DNA of 64,000 nt from Stenotrophomonas sp. UBA7346 (GTDB lineage Bacteria; Pseudomonadota; Gammaproteobacteria; Xanthomonadales; Xanthomonadaceae), in assembly GCA_002471015.1 (NCBI GenBank), contig DKPB01000059.1, positions 9,677-73,676 of the forward strand, written 5' to 3'. The notes beneath the pieces were generated by a model. It made no database searches, was not told the DNA's origin, and saw only the letters and a program-made list of their open reading frames with translations. Below are positions 59,217 to 64,000 of the stretch, piece after piece (the first letter of the stretch is position 1; the number at the start of each line of letters is the position of its first letter). The position numbers and the translations under genes were made by a program.

Positions 59217-59615
59217 ATGTCTGAAATCCTTGTGCCCGTGTCCTTTGGCGAGTTGCTGGACAAGATCTCGATCCTGCAGATCAAGTCCGAGCGGATGAGT
59301 GATGCAGCCAAGCTGGCCAATGTGCGCAAGGAACTGGCCGCACTGGATGCCACCTGGGCGGCGCATCCGGCTGCCGCCCAGGACATCGCGGGGCTGCGGG
59401 GCGAACTCAAGGCAGTGAACGAACGCCTGTGGGATATCGAGGACGATATCCGCCTGAAGGAAAAGGCGCAGGCCTTTGATGATGCTTTCGTGCAACTGGC
59501 ACGCAGTGTCTACATCCAGAACGACGAGCGCGCGCGCATCAAGAAGGCCATCAATCTGGCGCTGGGCTCCAGCTACGTGGAAGAGAAGTCCTACCAGGAC
59601 TATCGCGCAGGCTGA
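59217..59615 (+). CDS. DUF6165 family protein
   Basis: The 132-aa helical protein starts MSEILVPVSFGELLDKISIL, the conserved DUF6165 opening, with IKSERMSDAAKLANVRKELAAL and IRLKEKAQAFDDAFVQLARSVYIQNDERARIKKAINL following. It is coiled-coil-like and cytoplasmic. Homologues lie near glycosyltransferase and LPS genes in Xanthomonads, as here, but the function is unknown. ATG 59217 is used; GTG 59208 is an alternative. It is convergent with the glycosyltransferase gene. Confidence 0.78.
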   Translation: MSEILVPVSFGELLDKISILQIKSERMSDAAKLANVRKELAALDATWAAHPAAAQDIAGLRGELKAVNERLWDIEDDIRLKEKAQAFDDAFVQLARSVYIQNDERARIKKAINLALGSSYVEEKSYQDYRAG

Positions 59616-59751
59616 CAGCTGCAGTGCTGCCTCGCTTTGCTCCCTCCCTTGCGCAGCAGGGGAGGGTTGGGGAGGGGTTGGCTTTCAGGCTTTCTCGTGA
59701 ACCACGCGCTTCGCGGCTTACGCAGCTCCCGCATTGCAGCCTGGCAGCCTC

Positions 59752-60798
59752 TCAGTTCGGATGATCCGCGCGGTAACGCTCAAAGGCGGCAATGGCGTCG
59801 TCAACCGTGATCAGCGACATCACCTCGTCAAACTCGATCTTGGTGCCCCACTTGAGCTCGGCCGCAGGCGTGTGCAGGTAGCGGCGCGCGGCATCGTCGT
59901 AGCGGTCCACGCAGTAACGACGGTCGGAGTAAGGACCGCTGCGTGCCGGGTTACTGGCCGCATGCAGGCCCAGCACCTTGCAGCCCACCGCGTTGGCGAT
60001 GTGCATCGGGCCGGAATCGGGGGTGACCACCAGTTGCGCGCGGGCCAGCAGGGCGGGCAGTTGTTTGAGCGTGTCCTTGCCGACCAGGTCCAATGCCGGA
60101 TGCTGCATGGCGGCGAGGATGGCGTCGCTGGTGCTGCGTTCCAGGTCGCTGCGGCCGCCGCACAGCACTACCCGCCAGCCCTGGCTGGCGGCGTGGTCAG
60201 CCAGGGCGGCATAGCGCTCGGCATACCAGTTGCGGCGTTGGTGGCTGGAGCAGGGCGAAATCATCAGTACCGGGCGGCCATCGTCCTGCCACTGCGCACG
60301 GGCCCAGTCGTGCGCCTCGGGCGGCGTGGCCAGGTCCCAGCTCACCTCGGTCTGCTTGAAGCCCAGCGGTTCGCAGAAGCTGCCGATCGCATCCAGCACA
60401 TGGATGCCAGGCCGGTCGGGGATGCGCTCGTTGATGAAAAGCCCGTGCAGATCCTTGGAGCGCGATTTGTCGTAGCCGATGCGGCGCCGCGCCGGGATGA
60501 AGGCCGACAACAGGTTGGCGCGCGCGGCAACCTGCATCTGCAGCAGGGCCTGGAAGCCTCCGCCGGGAAATTCGCGACGCAGCGCACGCATTCCCGCCAG
60601 GCCGGTCTTCTTGTCGTAGACGTGGAACTGCACGCCGGGCAGGCCATCAAGCAGCTTGTGGCCTGCCTTGTCGATCACCCAATGCAGCGGTGTGCCCGGC
60701 ATTGCGCCCTGCAGGGTGCGTACCAGGGGGACGACGTGGGTCACATCCCCCAGCGCGGAGAGGCGCAAGAGACACAGTGGGGGGGACGTTGCAGGCAT
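59752..60798 (-). CDS. Glycosyltransferase family 9 (ADP-heptose:LPS heptosyltransferase-like)
   Basis: The 348-aa protein has the GT9 pattern: LCLLRLSALGDVTHVVPLVRTLQ at the N-terminus, ISPCSSHQRRNWYAERYAALA in the middle and the nucleotide-sugar motif VVTPDSGPMHIANAVG. It should add a heptose to the LPS inner core at the inner membrane. It resembles WaaC/heptosyltransferase I types. It is divergent from kdkA with 21 bases between starts, so the two LPS-core genes share one control region. The exact acceptor is not certain. Confidence 0.88.
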   Translation of the reverse strand: MPATSPPLCLLRLSALGDVTHVVPLVRTLQGAMPGTPLHWVIDKAGHKLLDGLPGVQFHVYDKKTGLAGMRALRREFPGGGFQALLQMQVAARANLLSAFIPARRRIGYDKSRSKDLHGLFINERIPDRPGIHVLDAIGSFCEPLGFKQTEVSWDLATPPEAHDWARAQWQDDGRPVLMISPCSSHQRRNWYAERYAALADHAASQGWRVVLCGGRSDLERSTSDAILAAMQHPALDLVGKDTLKQLPALLARAQLVVTPDSGPMHIANAVGCKVLGLHAASNPARSGPYSDRRYCVDRYDDAARRYLHTPAAELKWGTKIEFDEVMSLITVDDAIAAFERYRADHPN

Positions 60799-60819
60799 GT
60801 GTTGTTAGACTCGCAATGA

Positions 60820-61569
60820 ATGGTCGCATTTGACGCCACTGAAGCGCTGACGCCGTGCCGCGATGGTCGTGGCTATGGCGCCATTCTGTTCGACCGCGAA
60901 CGCTTGCGGCAAGCCGAACCGAGCCTGTTCGCGCCCACCCATTGGGGCGAGCGTGCGCGGCCGGTGGGCGAGGGCGGGCGTGGCGGTGCCTGGTTCGTGG
61001 ATGCGCCGTTTGGCCGCTGCGTGCTGCGGCACTACCTGCGCGGCGGCGTGGCTGCCCGGTTCAGCCGCGACAGCTACCTGTGGCAAGGCTCGCACCGCAC
61101 CCGCAGCTTTGCCGAGTTCCGGCTGATGCGTAAGCTGGTCGCGCTGAAGCTGCCTGTGCCGCGGCCACTGGCGGCGTTCTACATGCGCGAGGGCCTGCGC
61201 TACCGCGCGGCGATCCTGATGGAGCGGCTGGAGGATGTGCGCTCGCTGGCCGACCGCGCGCTGGTGGCCGGGCGCGGTGCGCCCTGGGAAGAGGCCGGGC
61301 GCATGATCGCGCGCTTCCACCGCGCCGGGCTGGACCACGCCGACCTCAATGCCCACAACATTCTGTTTGACGCCAACGGCCATGGCTGGCTGATCGATTT
61401 CGATCGTGGCGTGATGCGCATCCCTGCCACGCGCTGGCGCGAGCGCAACCTCAAGCGCCTGCTGCGGTCCTTGTTGAAGCTGCGCGGTGAGCGCAGCCGC
61501 GAGGACGTGGAGCAGGACTACGCGCGGCTGCGCCGCGCCTATGATCTGGCCTGGAACCGGGGCGTGTGA
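60820..61569 (+). CDS. kdkA: 3-deoxy-D-manno-octulosonic acid (Kdo) kinase
   Basis: The 249-aa protein has a small-molecule kinase fold with [15 protein letters not shown] (catalytic Asp and Asn) and [14 protein letters not shown] (metal Asp), plus the N-terminal [18 protein letters not shown] stretch typical of KdkA. It phosphorylates Kdo in organisms with a single-Kdo LPS core such as Xanthomonads and Haemophilus. ATG 60820 follows CGCAATGA. It ends one base before the next gene. Confidence 0.9.
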   Translation: MVAFDATEALTPCRDGRGYGAILFDRERLRQAEPSLFAPTHWGERARPVGEGGRGGAWFVDAPFGRCVLRHYLRGGVAARFSRDSYLWQGSHRTRSFAEFRLMRKLVALKLPVPRPLAAFYMREGLRYRAAILMERLEDVRSLADRALVAGRGAPWEEAGRMIARFHRAGLDHADLNAHNILFDANGHGWLIDFDRGVMRIPATRWRERNLKRLLRSLLKLRGERSREDVEQDYARLRRAYDLAWNRGV

Positions 61570-61570
61570 A

Positions 61571-62335
61571 ATGAGTTGGGCCTTGCGTTTTCTGGGCGTC
61601 GGCAATGCGTCGGCGGTGGAACTGGGTTCGCCGATGTCGGTGATCGAGCGCGGTGGCGCGCCGTGGCTGACCATCGATTGCGGCGGTGAAGGGCTGACTG
61701 CCTATCGCGATCATTACGGCCGCATGCCCGATGCCTTGTTCGTGACCCATATCCATCTGGACCATGTGGCCGGTTTCGAGCGCCTGTTCGTCGATGCCTT
61801 CTTCAATGCGCAGCGGCGCGGCAAGGTGCGGCTGTACGTGCCGGCGCCGCTGGTGCCACTGCTGCACAAGCGGGTGGGCGACTACCCCAATGTGCTGGCC
61901 GAAGGCGGCGCCAACTTCTGGGATGCCTTCCAGCTGATCGTGGTGGGCGAGGCGTTCTGGCATGAGGGCGTGCGCCTGGAGGTGTTCCCGGTGCGCCATC
62001 ACTGGCCGGAAACCGCTTATGGGCTGCGCCTGCAGGGCGCGCTGGTATGGAGTGGCGACACCCGGCCCATCCCGGAAATGCTGGCGCGTTTTGCCGATGA
62101 CAACGAGCTGATCGCCCACGATTGCGGCCTGCACGGCAATCCCTCGCACACCGGTGTGGATGATCTGGAGCGTGAATACGACGCCGCCACCCGGGCGCGG
62201 ATGATGCTCTACCACTACGCCAGCGCCGCCGATGGCGAAGCGCTGCGCGCGCGCGGCCACCGCGTGGCGATGCCCGGTGAGTGCGTTGTGTTGGCCGAAC
62301 CGACGGCGCCATGCGCCGAGCCGTTCGAAGGCTGA
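61571..62335 (+). CDS. MBL-fold metallohydrolase (RNase Z-like)
   Basis: The 254-aa metallo-beta-lactamase-fold protein has VTHIHLDHVAGFERL (HxHxDH metal motif), VFPVRHHWPETAYGLRL and LIAHDCGLH. The arrangement is close to RNase Z/ElaC-type or phosphodiesterase members, but the long exosite of tRNA RNase Z is not evident. The substrate is unknown. It starts one base after the kdkA stop, so it should be co-transcribed with it, although a link to LPS is not known. Confidence 0.82.
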   Translation: MSWALRFLGVGNASAVELGSPMSVIERGGAPWLTIDCGGEGLTAYRDHYGRMPDALFVTHIHLDHVAGFERLFVDAFFNAQRRGKVRLYVPAPLVPLLHKRVGDYPNVLAEGGANFWDAFQLIVVGEAFWHEGVRLEVFPVRHHWPETAYGLRLQGALVWSGDTRPIPEMLARFADDNELIAHDCGLHGNPSHTGVDDLEREYDAATRARMMLYHYASAADGEALRARGHRVAMPGECVVLAEPTAPCAEPFEG

Positions 62336-62502
62336 GTGGTGGGCTTCGGCCCCGCGAAGTCTGAGGGCACGTAGCGCCCAACGTGATGGGAGCAATGATG
62401 ACTGAGCTGCTCCCCCGTCTGCGGAAGAGGGGTTGGGGTGAGGGCAAGGCCGGAGCCAGCCTCTGTCAGTCCTCTCCGAACCCTCCGAAGCAATGTAGCA
62501 AC

Positions 62503-62638
62503 GTAGCCCGGGTAAGCGCAGCGCACCCGGGGGCGCGCAAGCCAGGTAGCTCGCAATCCGTAAAAGGCAACTTCGTGGCCGACAGCCAGTCTATCGACCC
62601 GGCCAAAACCTCGGGTGCGCTGCGCTTACCCGGGCTAC
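62503..62638. repeat. Inverted repeat pair GTAGCCCGGGTAAGCGCAGC
   Basis: A 27-29 bp unit beginning GTAGCCCGGGTAAGCGCAGC lies at 62503-62531, and its reverse complement at 62612-62638. Each copy is itself partly palindromic around GCGCTGCGC. It belongs to the intergenic repeats common in Xanthomonads. The region 62336-62502 shows no gene. Confidence 0.7.
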
Positions 62639-62704
62639 GGCGCTATCGCGCGCACGGACAACGCCACCGCTTCATCAGCAGCGTCAATTTCAAGGGCCTG
62701 AAAA

Positions 62705-62815
62705 GGTGGCGACCCCGCCGGCTGACCTCGGCGCCCGCGTCGATCGATACCGTTGCTGCCTTCCGGCCCTGGCGGGATTTTCGACCTAGCGTCGCGAGGG
62801 GCCGACGGGGCCACC
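62705..62815 (-). ncRNA. ffs: Signal recognition particle RNA (4.5S RNA)
   Basis: On the minus strand the sequence contains the SRP domain IV hallmark CCAGGGCCGGAAGGCAGCAA. The ends pair over a long hairpin (GGTGGC with GCCACC, CCCCGTCGGC with GCCGGCGGGG, CCTCG with CGAGG), followed by TTTT. This is the small bacterial SRP RNA that binds Ffh and targets membrane proteins. No convincing protein-coding frame competes with it. A GGCCGCGC/GCGCGGCC hairpin lies just upstream at 62829-62847. Confidence 0.9.
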
Positions 62816-63053
62816 ATAGAGACGGTTTGGCCGCGCAGTGCGCGGCCATTCACGATTCCAGAACGTGGGGCGATGGGATCATCAGCCGCCGAAGCGCAGG
62901 GACCGGACACAAACTGGAGCTGGTCCTGATCGTGTGCGGCGATTGTAACGTATGCATGCGCCGCCCGGCCAGCATTCCGGCTTGAACCCCATGTAACCCG
63001 TCAGCGGGCGTTGACGGCCCATCCGGTCTGGCTTGGATAGAATGCCCGCCCAT

Positions 63054-63101
63054 CGGAGGACGACCTCCGCCCAGCACGGGACTTCATCCAGGACGGCCTG
63101 G
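63054..63101 (+). promoter_or_regulatory. Guanidine-II riboswitch (mini-ykkC)
   Basis: Two hairpins carry the diagnostic ACGR loops: CGGAGG-ACGA-CCTCCG (63054-63069) and CCAGG-ACGG-CCTGG (63088-63101), 18 bases apart. The second ends 6 bases before the ribosome binding site AAGGAGG (63108-63114) of sugE. In this class, guanidinium bridges the two loops and exposes the ribosome binding site. The downstream gene is the expected guanidinium exporter. Confidence 0.92.
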
Positions 63102-63118
63102 CTTCTCAAGGAGGCTGT

Positions 63119-63436
63119 ATGGCGTGGATCTATCTCGTGGTTGCCGGTGTGCTGGAAATCGTCTGGGCACTGGCGATGAAGCAATCCCATGGTTTCACCC
63201 GGCTGGTACCCAGCATCGTCACCATCATCGGCATGATCGCCAGCTTCTGGTTGCTGGCCTTGGCCATGCGCAGCCTGCCGCTGGGCACCGCCTATACGAT
63301 CTGGACCGGCATCGGCGCGGTGGGCGCCTTCATCATTGGCATCATCTTCCTGGGCGAGCAGGTCAGCGCGATGCGTATTGGCGCGGCCGTGCTGATCGTC
63401 AGCGGCCTGGTGCTGATGAAGCTGTCCAGCAGCTGA
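63119..63436 (+). CDS. sugE: Guanidinium exporter (SugE/Gdx, small multidrug resistance family)
   Basis: The 105-aa protein has four membrane helices and the Glu13 of SMR transporters in VLEIVWALAMK. The SugE-type Trp/Gly pattern WTGIGAVGAFIIGI and the end ISGLVLMKLSS-like VSGLVLMKLSSS are present. Dimers export guanidinium in exchange for protons. The guanidine-II riboswitch directly upstream supports this function over general drug export. The ATG has a perfect AAGGAGG ribosome binding site. Confidence 0.94.
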   Translation: MAWIYLVVAGVLEIVWALAMKQSHGFTRLVPSIVTIIGMIASFWLLALAMRSLPLGTAYTIWTGIGAVGAFIIGIIFLGEQVSAMRIGAAVLIVSGLVLMKLSSS

Positions 63437-63444
63437 TGACGGCT

Positions 63445-63897
63445 TCAGTCTTCGCGCAGCACCAACACCATCTCGACTGCATCCAGACCCGGGCCGTGGC
63501 CATCAGCCACGACCCGGGTCACGGTGAATCCGAGTCGCGCATAGAAGTCCTGCGTGTGCTGGCTGGTACTGAGCTCCACGCGCTTCGCGTCCGGGTCCTG
63601 TCTGGCCTGCTGTAAACGCGCAAGGCTCAATTGCCTGCCCAAACCCCGCCGCTGCAGGCTGCGTTCGACCATGCCCCAGCAGAAACCGGCCACGCCATCT
63701 GGTCGGATCGATAACCCGCCGCAGGCGACAACACGGCCATCTTGTTCGATCAGCTGATAGGCGCAGCTCTGCGCATCGCGCTCTAGAAACTGCTCGAAGT
63801 CAGCGCGCTCGGCTGGTGCAAAGTACTCGGGCACATTGCTGTCGAACAGCGATAAGCAGGCGTTGGCATCAGCGACTTGGTAGGGGCGGATCGGCAT
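63445..63897 (-). CDS. GNAT family N-acetyltransferase
   Basis: The 150-aa protein has the GNAT fold with the acetyl-CoA loop SLQRRGLGRQLSLARL (Q/RxxGxG/A) and the C-terminal HTQDFYARLGFTVTRV motif. The N-terminus MPIRPYQVADANACLSLF is typical. The substrate is unknown. ATG 63897 is used; a TTG at 63906 is possible. It is convergent with sugE, with 8 bases between the stops. From 63898 to 64000 I see no gene. Confidence 0.88.
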   Translation of the reverse strand: MPIRPYQVADANACLSLFDSNVPEYFAPAERADFEQFLERDAQSCAYQLIEQDGRVVACGGLSIRPDGVAGFCWGMVERSLQRRGLGRQLSLARLQQARQDPDAKRVELSTSQHTQDFYARLGFTVTRVVADGHGPGLDAVEMVLVLRED

Positions 63898-64000
63898 TCG
63901 CGGCAATTTAGCAGCTTCTGCCTCTTCTCTTTGTGGAGGGGGGCGGTAGGGGAATCCTGTTTTGGTTTTGGCTGTGGTTTTAGCCCCTCTCCCCTTGCGG

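Noticed and set aside
62383..62985. A 200-codon plus-strand open frame
   Set aside because: It covers two intergenic repeats and the 4.5S RNA, and its composition is not protein-like.

Overview
The window is a piece of chromosome from a Xanthomonadaceae gammaproteobacterium, most likely Stenotrophomonas (S. maltophilia complex). It is GC-rich. It carries GTAG-type palindromic repeats built around GTAGTGCCGAGCC, which are typical of Stenotrophomonas (SMAG elements). The order of the housekeeping genes (phoB-phoR-ppk-ppx; tig-clpP-clpX-lon-hupB-ppiD; gloB/mltD/rnhA/dnaQ; kdkA) also fits this family.

Core region, 1-27096: the 5' part of a TonB-dependent receptor; a phosphate/polyphosphate locus (phoB, phoR, ppk1, ppx, with a Pho-box candidate before phoB); a BepA-like M48 protease; a glutaredoxin/AhpD-like pair; NAD-type isocitrate dehydrogenase; a Bax-inhibitor-1 membrane protein; a six-tRNA cluster (Pro, Arg, His, Lys, Lys, Leu); the protein quality-control cluster tig-clpP-clpX-lon, then hupB, tRNA-Val, three tRNA-Asp and ppiD; then mltD, gloB, a methyltransferase-like gene, rnhA, dnaQ, a PP2C phosphatase and tRNA-Ser(CGA).

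Integrated element, about 27083-58465 (31.4 kb): it sits in the 3' end of tRNA-Ser(CGA) and is bounded by a 17-bp direct repeat. A P4-type tyrosine integrase lies at the right end, and GTATGCC repeats with a 12-bp period lie near both ends. The left half is a defence block: a BrxR-like WYL regulator and a type III BREX operon in the order brxF, brxC, pglX, brxHII, pglZ, brxA. A 449-aa protein with an Rx4H HEPN motif is inserted between brxC and pglX, and a GmrSD/BrxU-like DUF262-DUF1524 nuclease closes the operon. The middle holds plasmid/phage-like mobile-element genes: DUF932, a RadC-type JAB protein, a YqaJ exonuclease, a frameshifted Cys-rich protein, an AlpA-like regulator, a DUF3987 protein, and a short MobA/MobL relaxase with an oriT-like sequence. 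The element therefore looks like an integrative mobilizable element rather than a self-transmissible one. The right part holds an A+T-rich gene of unknown function, a truncated and frameshifted umuC relic, an RloC/PrrC-like AAA ATPase (candidate anticodon nuclease), a small Gly/Lys/Arg-rich protein, and a protein with an HEIGH metalloprotease-like motif.

Core region, 58466-64000: terminators and a second partial attachment core; a small gene behind a Fur-box; a DUF6165 gene; a family 9 glycosyltransferase divergent from kdkA (LPS core); an MBL-fold hydrolase; the SRP 4.5S RNA (ffs); a guanidine-II riboswitch in front of sugE/gdx; and a GNAT acetyltransferase.

The most interesting material is the defence block: type III BREX with an embedded HEPN gene, a type IV-like nuclease and a separate RloC-like gene. 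This would be DNA-level exclusion backed by candidate RNA-targeting effectors. All nuclease activities are inferred from motifs only.
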